The translations under genes were made by a program, and so were the position numbers. The notes under the pieces were generated by a model, which made no database searches, was not told where the DNA came from, and worked only from the letters and a program-made list of their open reading frames with translations. Source: Aureococcus anophagefferens (lineage: Eukaryota; Sar; Pelagophyceae; Pelagomonadales; Pelagomonadaceae). From it: a stretch of DNA of 64,000 nucleotides. Each line of letters begins with the position of its first letter. Positions within the stretch are counted from its first letter, which is position 1. The stretch is from positions 2,411,699-2,475,698 of the forward strand of contig NW_008705566.1 of the NCBI RefSeq assembly GCF_000186865.1, in the 5' to 3' direction. Shown in pieces: positions 27,273 through 35,810 of this stretch.

Positions 27273-30200
27273 ATGAGGCTCTCCTTGCTCTCCCTCGCCG
27301 CCGCGTACGCGTTCGTCGCGCCAAACACGCGACGTGCGCATGCGCCGCGCCGCGCGCATGCGCCGCGCCGCGCGCTCAACGCTGACGAGGCGACGCCGAA
27401 GGTCAACGCGACGCGGTGGCTCAGCGGCGAGCCGCTTCCGTCGGCGCCGCGGCGGTGCGACGAGCAGCCGGACAGACAGGGCGACGCGGCGCCGTTGCGG
27501 CCGACGTCGATGGCGCGCGCCGTCGGCAGCGGCCCCAGGAGCAGCGCCTCGCAGCGGTCGTCGGCGACGGTCCGCGGCGCCGCGTCGGGCCGCGGCGCCG
27601 CGCTCGGCCACGGGCTCGGCGGCAACGACAGCGGCGGGCTCGGCGGCGGCGGCGTCGGCGGCGGCGGCGGCAGCGACAGGAGCGGCGGCGGCGACCCGAA
27701 GGCGTCGGCCCGCGGCGCTGAGCGCCGGCCGTCGGCGACGGCCCGCCGAGGCGACGCCGCGTCCTCGCCCCCGTCCTCGCCCCCGTCGAAGGCGAAGCTG
27801 CGGCGCATGTCGCGCAGCCTCTACGTGCGCGGCGAGCGGCGCCTCGGGAGCGGGCGCTACGAGGACGCCGCGGACCTCTTCCGCGAGTGCGTGGCGCTGA
27901 CGCCCAAGGACTCCTACGCCTGGCGCGCGCTCGCGACCGCGCTCGCGGCGGACCCCGGCGGCCGCGCGTCGGACGCGCGCGACGCGTTCGCGCGCGGCGC
28001 GGCGCACTGCGGCAGCGTGCACCTCGTCCACGCCTGGGCGAGCTTCGAGGCGGCGGAGCAGCGGCACGACGCCGCGCGGGGGCTCTACGAGCGCGCGCTC
28101 GCGCTCGACCCGGCGTCGGCGTACGTGCGGCACGCGTGGGGCGTTTTAGAGCGCGACGTCTTCCACGACGACGCCAAGGCCCTGGCGCTCTTCGAGGACG
28201 CCAGTGCCGCCAAGTCGGCGCTGCTGGACGTGGCGGCGGCGGAGACGCGCTACGGGGGCGACGTGCGCCGGCTGCGGGCGCACCTGCTGGAGCTCCTCGG
28301 CGCGCGGTCGCCGCGGCGCGACGACGCGGTCGTCTACCGGGCCTTCGCGCGCTGCGCCATGAGCGGCGACGAGCGCGTCGCGGCGCTGCAGCGCGCGCTC
28401 GAGGCGGAGCCGCGGAGCGGCGCGGCCGCGGTGGAGCTCGCGGAGGCGTACGAGGACGACCTGGGCGACGCGCGGCGCGCGCGCGCGTTCCTGCGGTCCT
28501 TCCTCGACGGCGGCCCGCGCAACGGCACGAAGGCGCGGGACCCCCGGGGCGCGTCCCAGCGGCGCTGCGCGGCCAAGGCGCTCGCGCGGCTCGAGCGGGA
28601 CGCGTTCGGGAACCTGGACCAGGCCGCGCGATGGTACGCGCGCGCGCTCCGCGAGGACAGCGCTTCCGGAAAACCCGACTGCGGCGTCGCCATCGCCGCG
28701 GCGGAGTGCGCCGTCGAGCGGGGGCACCACGCGCTGGCCCGGGAACTGCTGGGCCGCGCCGCGAAGGCGCACCCGAAGCGCGCGAGCCCGTGGATCGCGC
28801 TCGCGAAATTGGACGTCGCGCGCGGCGACCGCGACGCCGCGGAGCGCTGCTTCGGCGTCGCCCTGAAGGCGGAGCCGACGCACGGCGCCGCGTCGCTCGC
28901 GCTGGGCAAGTGCCGCCACGAGGTCTGGCGCGACGCCGAGGGCGCCAAGGACGCGTACAAGGGCGGCCTCGCGACGCTGCACCGCGACCGCGAGACGTCG
29001 CGCGCCTACGCGCAGTGGGCGCCGGCGCTCTGGCACGCCTGGGCCCAGGTCGAGCTCGCCCAGGACGCCCACGGCCGCGCGGCGACGCTCCTGAACCGGG
29101 GGCTCAAGGAGATCGGGTTGGCAAAGCGCAAGCGGCGGCGGCTGCCGAGCCACGGCAAGGACGAGGCGTTCCTCCGCCACAGTTTAGGGAGCCTCGAGCT
29201 GCGGCGCAAGCGGCCCAAGGAGGCGCTGGACGCCTTCCGGTCGGGCTACGCGCGCCTGGAGCCGACGACGCGGCCGACGCGGCGCGACCGGTCCGCGAGC
29301 CTGCTGCTGCTGGGCGCGGCGAAGGCGTCGGCCGCGCTCGAGGCCGCGCGGCGCGACGCCGACGAGCGCGCGGCGCCGCCGGGCCCGTCGCCCCTCGCGA
29401 AGAAGGCGGCGGAGCGGCTCGCGGGGTCCTTCAAGCGCACGTTCTGGCGCCGCGACGCCGCCGCCCCCCTGAAGACCGCGCCCGAGTGCTTCGATCTGGC
29501 GACGCGCGCGGACCCGTCGCACGCCGAGGCGTGGACGGACTGGGCGGCCTACGAGCTCAAGCGCGGCGACCCGGAGGCCGCGGCGGCGCTGCTGGACGCG
29601 GCGGCGGCGGCGCCCATCGTCGCACCGTCCGTGGACCTCGCCAAGGCGCGCGCGGACCGCGCGCTCCGCGACGACGACGGCGACGGCGACGCGCCCGACG
29701 CGAGGCGCGCCAAGGCGCGGCGCCGCGAGCGGCTCGCGGAGGCGCGCCGGGCCCTCGCCCTGGGCGCCGCGCGCTTCGTCGACGGCGTCGACGAAAGCCT
29801 CGCGCCGAACCGGGTCCTCGAGGCGCTCGACGGCGCGCTCCCGAGGCGGTCCGAGCGGGCGCCGCCGGGCAAACGCGGCGCGGCGCGGGCCGGCGCGGCG
29901 CAGCTGCTGGCCCACTGGAGCGACCTCGAGCTCAAGAACGGCGGGGACCCCCAGGCGAAGCGGCTCGCGACTTTGGCGCTCCGCGCGGACGGCGCCTGCG
30001 CGGAGGCCCACGTCGCGCTCGGCAACGTGCTCGACCGCCGCGGCGACGCGGCCGCGGAGGCGTGCTTCGAGGACGCCGTCGCCCTCGACCCGGCGCTCGG
30101 GCCCGCCCACGCGGCGCTCGCGGCCCTGCGGCGCAACAAGGGCGACTTCGGCGGCTGCCGCGCGGCGCTCGCGCGGGGCCTCGACGACGCGCCGAACTAC

Positions 30201-30314
30201 GCGCACCTCTGGCACGCGGCCGCGGAGCTCGAGGCCATCCTCGGCAACCTGGACGGCCTCGCGAAGCTCCACGAGCGCGCGCGCGACGCGTTCCCGAGCG
30301 GGCTCCTGCTGTAA
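27273..30314 (+). CDS. Large TPR/HAT-repeat protein, probably plastid-targeted
   Basis: 1013 residues, ATG at 27273. The leader MRLSLLSLAAAYAFVAP resembles the signal peptide plus AF motif of stramenopile plastid proteins and is followed by a basic, duplicated RRAHAP segment (18-bp tandem repeat near 27337-27377). Residues 40-175 are low-complexity Gly/Ser/Pro-rich. From ~180 to the end there are many 34-residue helical repeats of TPR/HAT type, for example GRYEDAADLFRECVALTPKDSYAWRALATAL, ARGLYERALALDPASAYVRHAWGVLE, and a final block ending NYAHLWHAAAELEAI. Comparable plastid HAT proteins bind and protect chloroplast mRNAs; that role is an inference. The low-complexity region could hide a small intron, though the frame is open. 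Confidence 0.72.
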   Translation: MRLSLLSLAAAYAFVAPNTRRAHAPRRAHAPRRALNADEATPKVNATRWLSGEPLPSAPRRCDEQPDRQGDAAPLRPTSMARAVGSGPRSSASQRSSATVRGAASGRGAALGHGLGGNDSGGLGGGGVGGGGGSDRSGGGDPKASARGAERRPSATARRGDAASSPPSSPPSKAKLRRMSRSLYVRGERRLGSGRYEDAADLFRECVALTPKDSYAWRALATALAADPGGRASDARDAFARGAAHCGSVHLVHAWASFEAAEQRHDAARGLYERALALDPASAYVRHAWGVLERDVFHDDAKALALFEDASAAKSALLDVAAAETRYGGDVRRLRAHLLELLGARSPRRDDAVVYRAFARCAMSGDERVAALQRALEAEPRSGAAAVELAEAYEDDLGDARRARAFLRSFLDGGPRNGTKARDPRGASQRRCAAKALARLERDAFGNLDQAARWYARALREDSASGKPDCGVAIAAAECAVERGHHALARELLGRAAKAHPKRASPWIALAKLDVARGDRDAAERCFGVALKAEPTHGAASLALGKCRHEVWRDAEGAKDAYKGGLATLHRDRETSRAYAQWAPALWHAWAQVELAQDAHGRAATLLNRGLKEIGLAKRKRRRLPSHGKDEAFLRHSLGSLELRRKRPKEALDAFRSGYARLEPTTRPTRRDRSASLLLLGAAKASAALEAARRDADERAAPPGPSPLAKKAAERLAGSFKRTFWRRDAAAPLKTAPECFDLATRADPSHAEAWTDWAAYELKRGDPEAAAALLDAAAAAPIVAPSVDLAKARADRALRDDDGDGDAPDARRAKARRRERLAEARRALALGAARFVDGVDESLAPNRVLEALDGALPRRSERAPPGKRGAARAGAAQLLAHWSDLELKNGGDPQAKRLATLALRADGACAEAHVALGNVLDRRGDAAAEACFEDAVALDPALGPAHAALAALRRNKGDFGGCRAALARGLDDAPNYAHLWHAAAELEAILGNLDGLAKLHERARDAFPSGLLL

Positions 30315-30432
30315 GAGGGTACCGCGACTTTCACCGACCGACTCGGAGCCCTCTCCCTTCAACGACCGGGGCAACGCGGCTGCAAGAAGCAGTTTTTTAG
30401 CGCCGCGCGAGCAAAACCACTGAAGGTAAAAG

Positions 30433-31392
30433 ATGGGCGCCGCTCCGTCCTGCGACGGCGCGACCGTCGAGGCGGCCGTGAAGACGAACCGCGCCTTCGT
30501 CTTCATCAAGCCGCACGCGTCGAAGGACAGCGTCGAGGCCGTCGTGAAGGACAAGTTCGCGGCGACGGGGATCCGGATCCTCGCGCAGGGCGTCCTCGGC
30601 GGCGCGGAGATCGACGCGAAGCAGCTCATCGACAAGCACTACTACGCCATCGCGAGCAAGGCGACGATCCTCACGCCGGACCAGCTCGTCGTGCCCGAGG
30701 ACAAGTTCGAGGAGAAGTTCGGGGTCTCGTGGAAGGACGCGCTCGCGTCGGGCAGGGCCGCGAACGCGATGCAGGCCTGCGAGAAGCTGGCGATGACGCC
30801 CGACGAGCTCCAGAGCGTGTGGAAGGGCGTCTGCGGCGCCGGCGGCATGATCAAGTTCGGCGGCGGCTTCTACTGCGGCAAGATCGAGAAGGGCGGCGTC
30901 GAGCTCTTCGTCTTCAACCCGTTCTTCATGGCCATGCGGTCCAAGTTCACGGCGCCGGAGGCGACGATCCGCTGGTTCGACGTCGAGTTCGACGTCGACA
31001 AGCTGTCCTGGGCCGACTTCCGCGGCACGGTGTTAGGGCCCACGGACCCGGCCAAAGCGCCCGACGGGTCGCTGCGCAAGGCCATCCTCGACGGCTGGGA
31101 GGCCCTGGGCCTCGCGGCCACGCCCGACAACACGGACAACGGCGTCCACGCCTCGGCGAGCCCCTTCGAGGCGCTGGCCGAGCGCGCGAACTGGCTCGCC
31201 GCCGACGTCGAGGCCGACTCCTACGGCAAGGCGCTGCTCGCGTGCGGCGTGTCCAAGGAGACGATCGCCGCGTGGGCCGTCGACCCCCGCGTCCCGTTGG
31301 GCGGCAAGGAGGGCTCCATCTTCGACGCCCTCGAGGACCTCAACGCCAACGACTGCCTCTTCAAGGCCGTCCACTACGCGCAGTGCGCCTAG
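30433..31392 (+). CDS. NDP-kinase-domain protein, enlarged variant
   Basis: 319 residues, ATG at 30433; ordinary NDP kinases are about 150. The NDPK fold starts at RAFVFIKPHASKDSVEAVV (family: RTF..IKPD) and continues with a long insertion (about residues 85-170: KFGVSWKDALASGRAANAMQACEKL ... IEKGGVELFVFNPFFMAMRSKF). It resumes with FRGTVLGPTDPAKAPDGSLR and NGVHASASPFEALAERANW, where His239 is the catalytic phosphohistidine. The usual N-x-x-H-G-S-D-S is changed to H-A-S-A-S and IKPD to IKPH. Kinase activity is therefore possible but not assured. Similar enlarged NDPK-like proteins occur in stramenopiles and other protists. It is a single exon. Confidence 0.72.
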   Translation: MGAAPSCDGATVEAAVKTNRAFVFIKPHASKDSVEAVVKDKFAATGIRILAQGVLGGAEIDAKQLIDKHYYAIASKATILTPDQLVVPEDKFEEKFGVSWKDALASGRAANAMQACEKLAMTPDELQSVWKGVCGAGGMIKFGGGFYCGKIEKGGVELFVFNPFFMAMRSKFTAPEATIRWFDVEFDVDKLSWADFRGTVLGPTDPAKAPDGSLRKAILDGWEALGLAATPDNTDNGVHASASPFEALAERANWLAADVEADSYGKALLACGVSKETIAAWAVDPRVPLGGKEGSIFDALEDLNANDCLFKAVHYAQCA

Positions 31393-31512
31393 AGGGGGGA
31401 GGCGGCGTATCTAACACGGACCGTTCGGCTCGCGACGTGCGGGGTCCGTTTTTCATCCGCTGTTTTGCGAGGCCTGCGGCGGGGAGTCTCTGGTGTGCAA
31501 CTTTCCTTCAAG

Positions 31513-33186
31513 ATGCTAAGATGTCGCTGGGCTGCTCAGCATGAGGCAGCTTTAAACGCGCTGCCGCGTCGCGAGGACCACGGCGTCGACGCGGAGATGG
31601 CTGTCCGCCATTCACCCACAGAAAGCCATGGCATGACCTCTCGCGCGCGGCGTCAGGCCGCAGAGCGTCACCTCGACAAAGCCTTCTTTCCGGCGATCCT
31701 CTCCTGCCTCTCATGGCAGGATCAGGTCAAAGCCAGTCTTCTCTGCCGCGACATGCTCGAGCGCGTGCCCGATGCGACGTGGCGCACTGCATGCCACGAG
31801 CGCTACGGCCAGTGCACCAACTGTAGCTGGTTCGGGAGACCGCCGGCGCCCGGGAGGCCGGGCGTCTTGTTCCACGGCCCGTCGATCGGGCGCGATCGGT
31901 GGCTCGTCGGCTCGCGCTGGACGCGCGGCGACCTGGAATGCGGCCGACTGACCGTGCCGCCGACTGCAGGCGCGTTCGCAGCGCAGACGCACATCGCTGC
32001 GAACGACGAGTACGTCGTGTACGCCACGGACGACAGCTACGCCAACGGCGACGACGGCGCGTATCCGCTGATCGTGCGGTCGACCAGGGGCCTGGGAGTG
32101 CGCGCCGTGCGCCATGGTTACGATGCGGGCTGGACCTTCGCGCTCTGGGGGGGTAACCTCGTCGCCCACGCCAGTCATACGGACGAGATAGAGGTGATGT
32201 CCGTCGACGAGCCGTCGCTGTCCAAGACTATCGACGTGGGGAATGCGGTGTGCTGTCTCGACGGGAGCGCGAGTTCGCTGCTCGTGAGGACGCACCGCGA
32301 CGTTCAAGTGTGGATCAGGGTCGAGCACTCTGACGACCCCGCTGACTTCTCCATCGAGTTGCAGCACGACTACGACATTTATTCTCAACACCTCACGCGT
32401 GCAGCGCGATGGGCGCCGGAGTTAGCGACCGTCGACCCTGACGTGTTCATAGCGACGATGCAGGAGGCTGAGAACGGTCCATCGCGAATCCTTATCTTCG
32501 GCTGCAACCCCGACTGGCCCATAGTGCTGATAGCTCAGAGCGATCCGGTCGACTCGCCTCATCTGAGTTCGCGGTTTCCGTACGAGAGCATCGCGGTGTC
32601 GGGCGAGTACGTCGCAGCGGTGACCATGTTCAGTTCTTGGGGCACATTTAACGAGGATTTCGGTATCGAGCAAGGCGTGCTGCTTGCTCCGCGGATGCAC
32701 GTGTTCAGCGGAAACGAAGACTTCGGACCGTGTCTGTGGGACCTCGCGGAGGACATTGAACCAAACCCTTACTTCAACGGCTCGCCTCGCATCGTCATCG
32801 TGGGCTCGCTCCTGCTCTCGTCGTCGCTGGGCGGCTTGGCCGTCTGCGCCTGGTGCCTCAAGTCCGGCACCTTTCTCTATCGATTTACCGGCTTCTTCGA
32901 GCACCCGCATGGCTATGCCGTCGCCGACGACGAAGTCATTACGAGCATGACGCTCAACGCGTCCAAGGATGCTCTCTTAATCGGCTGCTTCGGCGCGAAC
33001 CATTTCGTGCTCGACGCGACCGGCGGAGCGCACCTGCGGCACACCGACGTCAATGCCGATCGCCAGCGCCAGCACGTGATCTCGCGCGTGCTCACGCGCC
33101 TCGGGGAGAAGAAGGGCCTGGGCGACGACGTCGTGCAGACGCACATCGCCGGCTGCCTCAAGTACAAGGACACCGTCTATCTATAA
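31513..33186 (+). CDS. F-box-like protein with possible beta-propeller; atypical composition
   Basis: 557 residues from the ATG at 31513; in-frame ATGs at 31597 and 31633 are alternatives. An F-box-like helical segment at ~50-95 reads LDKAFFPAILSCLSWQDQVKASLLCRDMLERVPDATWRTAC. The rest is beta-rich with repeated strand-turn patterns (YVVYATDD, FALWGGNLVAHAS, LLVRTHRDVQVWI, YVAAVTMFSSWG, LAVCAWCLKSGTFLYRF, LLIGCFGANHFVLDATGG), suggesting a propeller. F-box proteins link substrates to SCF ubiquitin ligases. The GC level is visibly lower than in neighbouring genes and A/T-ending codons are common. Its stop (33184-33186) lies next to the stop of the minus-strand gene (33181-33183), so the two genes end tail to tail with no spacer. 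Confidence 0.6.
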   Translation: MLRCRWAAQHEAALNALPRREDHGVDAEMAVRHSPTESHGMTSRARRQAAERHLDKAFFPAILSCLSWQDQVKASLLCRDMLERVPDATWRTACHERYGQCTNCSWFGRPPAPGRPGVLFHGPSIGRDRWLVGSRWTRGDLECGRLTVPPTAGAFAAQTHIAANDEYVVYATDDSYANGDDGAYPLIVRSTRGLGVRAVRHGYDAGWTFALWGGNLVAHASHTDEIEVMSVDEPSLSKTIDVGNAVCCLDGSASSLLVRTHRDVQVWIRVEHSDDPADFSIELQHDYDIYSQHLTRAARWAPELATVDPDVFIATMQEAENGPSRILIFGCNPDWPIVLIAQSDPVDSPHLSSRFPYESIAVSGEYVAAVTMFSSWGTFNEDFGIEQGVLLAPRMHVFSGNEDFGPCLWDLAEDIEPNPYFNGSPRIVIVGSLLLSSSLGGLAVCAWCLKSGTFLYRFTGFFEHPHGYAVADDEVITSMTLNASKDALLIGCFGANHFVLDATGGAHLRHTDVNADRQRQHVISRVLTRLGEKKGLGDDVVQTHIAGCLKYKDTVYL

Positions 33187-34497
33187 ATAGGGTTCCGCCG
33201 GCGCGGCCTCCACGGGTCGCGGCGTCCCGCAGCTCGGGCAGCGGTCGCCCTTCGCGTCTCCGTAGGCCGCGCCGCAGTTGGAGCAGAATCGCACCGCGGA
33301 CTGGCGCCTCGCGGGCGCGGCGGCGACGGCGGCGGCGGGGACGACGAGCGGGTCCGCGGCCTTGCACTCGTCGTCGACGGCGCGGGCCTCGACGGGCGAC
33401 GCCTCGACGACGTCGTCGTCGACGACGAGGTCCGTGTGCTCGTGGGCGACGTCGTCGGCCGCGACGAGGTCCGCCGCGTGCGCCACGCTCGCGGTCGTGA
33501 GCTCGAGGGCCGCGGGCTCATCGTCCGGCCGGCCGCGCAGCGCGTCGGCGACGGCCTGGAGGCCCTTTTTGGAGGCGCGCCGCGCGCGCGACATGACGCC
33601 CTCCTCGGCCGCGACCTTGCGCGCGTACTTTGGACTCTCGATCTCGAGCACGACCCCTTCCGGCACGTCGTCGTCGTGCTTGGACTCCTCGAAGCTGCCG
33701 ATCTCCTCCATGAAGAGGGGGGAGCTCCGGCGGCTGGCCGGGAGCGCGCGGCCGGGCCGTTTCCTCACCATCCGCCGCCGCGCCGCAAGGGCCGCGAGCA
33801 GCAGCAGCGCGCCGACGACGGCGACGATGATGTAGAGATTCGCGCTCGCGACGCCCGGGATCAGCTCGTCGTCGTCGGGGTCCCGGGGCACGCCCGACGG
33901 CGCGGGCGTGGGCGACGGCGACGGCGCGGCCGTCGAAGGAGCGGGTGACGGCGGGACCGAGGGTGACGGCGTCGGCGATCCTGAGGGTGCTGGCGACGGT
34001 GCGATCGACGGCGGCAGGGACGGCTCGGGCGACGGCGGCGTCGTGGGCAGATACGTCGGCGAAGAAGAAGGAACGACCGTCGGCGAGAGGCTGACGGACG
34101 GCGCCGCGCTCTCGCAGAGCTCCGCGTCGACCTCGCAGTCGTCGACGCATTCCCATCGGATGGCGTAGTCCTCATACCAAATAAACCATCCATAGTCGAA
34201 GCGCGTGCACTGGTCGTCGTCGTACGTCTGCTCGAGGTACCGGTCGTCGCAGCCGTCGTCCTCGAACATCTCGAGGGAGACCCGCGCCGAGTCCAGGCAG
34301 GCCACGCGCATGCTCCGCGCCTTGCCGTCCATGTAGAGGGCGACGCATTGGCCGTCGACGGCGAGCTGGGGATTGCTCATGCCGGTGATGCCGCTGTCGC
34401 CCCAGCTCATCGTCGACTCCTGGCAGCTGCCCCCGTTGAACCCGGTGAGCCGCACGCCCGCCTCGGCGGCCGCGGCGAGGAGGGCCAAGCGCCACAT
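33181..34497 (-). CDS. Type I membrane protein: Cys-rich ectodomain, Ser/Pro stalk, C-terminal zinc ribbon
   Basis: 438 residues, ATG at 34495-34497. A signal peptide (MWRLALLAAAAEAGVRL) is followed by a Cys-rich domain (~20-130: GGSCQESTMSWGDSG, DGQCVALYMDGK, CDDRYLEQTYDDDQC, WECVDDCEVDAELC). A long SPSP/APSP stalk (~135-210), typical of stramenopile surface proteins, leads to a TM helix (NLYIIVAVVGALLLLAALAARRR) and an acidic cytosolic tail. The tail ends in a zinc ribbon of the C-S-N-C-G ... C-P-S-C-G type (FCSNCGAAYGDAKGDRCPSCG). The function is unknown; the layout suggests a receptor or adhesion protein. Confidence 0.72.
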   Translation of the reverse strand: MWRLALLAAAAEAGVRLTGFNGGSCQESTMSWGDSGITGMSNPQLAVDGQCVALYMDGKARSMRVACLDSARVSLEMFEDDGCDDRYLEQTYDDDQCTRFDYGWFIWYEDYAIRWECVDDCEVDAELCESAAPSVSLSPTVVPSSSPTYLPTTPPSPEPSLPPSIAPSPAPSGSPTPSPSVPPSPAPSTAAPSPSPTPAPSGVPRDPDDDELIPGVASANLYIIVAVVGALLLLAALAARRRMVRKRPGRALPASRRSSPLFMEEIGSFEESKHDDDVPEGVVLEIESPKYARKVAAEEGVMSRARRASKKGLQAVADALRGRPDDEPAALELTTASVAHAADLVAADDVAHEHTDLVVDDDVVEASPVEARAVDDECKAADPLVVPAAAVAAAPARRQSAVRFCSNCGAAYGDAKGDRCPSCGTPRPVEAAPAEPYL

Positions 34498-34623
34498 CGC
34501 GGGGGCTGCGTGTCACGGGCGCGCGGGGGGCTGCGTGTCACGGCGATGTTCCACGAATATTCCCGGACACATCGTTCGACAGCTCAGGTAGCTCTGTGGC
34601 GTTTCATAACAGCACGTTGACAT

Positions 34624-35748
34624 TCAACTTAGTCCGAACCCGAGCTTCTCGTAGTCGAAGCGGCAGGCGTGGCCCGTGCTCGCGTGGGGGTCGCACCAGC
34701 CCTCGCCGTCGAAGAGGCGCGCGGCGATGTGGACGCCGCGCTGGTGGCAGCCGCGGCCCGCCGCGCACGCGGGCTGCCGCTCCATGCAGCCGTCGTCGCA
34801 GACGTCCAGCGCCTCGAGGGGGCACGTGCGGTCGTCGCGGGGCGTGAAGACCTTGACCCAGATCTGCCCCCCCGCGCGGACGCGCCGCAGGCAGAACTCG
34901 TGCATGCGCGCCGTCGGCACGCCGCGCGCTTTGACGGCGTTGAAGAGGTGGCGCTCGCCGGAGAGGCCGCTCTTGCCCCGGTCGTCCGCCGACGTGAAGT
35001 TCGCGACCGTGTCGATGCGCGGCAGGTAGACGTGGAGCATGGCCTCGCGCGCGCCGACGGCGAAGCGGTCGTTGAGGAGGAGGTCGTGCTGGATCGAGCA
35101 CCCGAAGTGCGGCACGAAGAGCTTCGCGACGGGGCTTTTTTTGACGTAGGCGTAGACGTCGCCGGGCACGGACCGCGTGAAGATCGTGTCGACGCGCACG
35201 GACGCGACGACGTCGTAGCGCAGGTCGAGGGCGAGCTCGCGCGCCTCGATCAGACGCGCCGTCTCCTTGAGCGAGTGGAGCGCGCGGAACAGGTTCTGCA
35301 GCGACGCGCCGTGGTCCTTGTAGAGGTCGCGCTTCCGCTCCCGGCTCAGGCTGTGCCTCAGCCGGCCCAGCTTGACGTCGAGCACGTTCTGGTCCTCGAG
35401 CGCGTAGCGGCACGGCGCGAGCCGCGTCCACGCGAGCGGCGCCGGCAGCGCCTGCGCGCGCTCGTTCGTGCGGGCGTTGGTGATCTTCGCGACGACGTTG
35501 AGGTGGAGGAAGACGTCGACCGTGTAGGGCTCGGGACGGTGCGCGAGCAGCGGCGCGAGCATGAAGGTCTCGAAGTTGGCCATCGTCGAGTTGGAGCGCA
35601 GCAGCCCGAAGAGGGCGATGGCGATGCGCGTCGTCTTCTGCGGATCGTGCGGGAAGTTTTGCACGCCGCAGCGCGGGGCCGGCTCCCGCGCATTGCCGGC
35701 GGCTGCGCCGAGCAGCCACAGTAGCAGCCCGGCGCGACGCGCCGCCAT
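34624..35748 (-). CDS. Secreted/Golgi glycosyltransferase-like protein
   Basis: 374 residues from the ATG at 35746-35748. The signal peptide MAARRAGLLLWLLGAAAG is followed by TRIAIALFGLLRSNSTMANFETFMLAPLL and VDVFLHLNVV, the opening of a family of algal/protist proteins annotated as putative glycosyltransferases. YDVVASVRVDTIFTR with a D-x-D-like segment (RVD) and LFVPHFGCSIQHDLLLNDRFAVGAREAM follow. The C-terminus is Cys-rich (CPLEALDVCDDGCMERQPACAAGRGCHQ), pointing to an oxidising compartment. Donor and acceptor are unknown. It is divergent from the TBC-like gene, with only about 60 bp between the start codons. Confidence 0.6.
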   Translation of the reverse strand: MAARRAGLLLWLLGAAAGNAREPAPRCGVQNFPHDPQKTTRIAIALFGLLRSNSTMANFETFMLAPLLAHRPEPYTVDVFLHLNVVAKITNARTNERAQALPAPLAWTRLAPCRYALEDQNVLDVKLGRLRHSLSRERKRDLYKDHGASLQNLFRALHSLKETARLIEARELALDLRYDVVASVRVDTIFTRSVPGDVYAYVKKSPVAKLFVPHFGCSIQHDLLLNDRFAVGAREAMLHVYLPRIDTVANFTSADDRGKSGLSGERHLFNAVKARGVPTARMHEFCLRRVRAGGQIWVKVFTPRDDRTCPLEALDVCDDGCMERQPACAAGRGCHQRGVHIAARLFDGEGWCDPHASTGHACRFDYEKLGFGLS

Positions 35749-35810
35749 CGCAGAGAGCAATTACTTCAGGGTAACTTCAAGTTATCCGTTGATGAAGTTG
35801 TAACAAAAAG

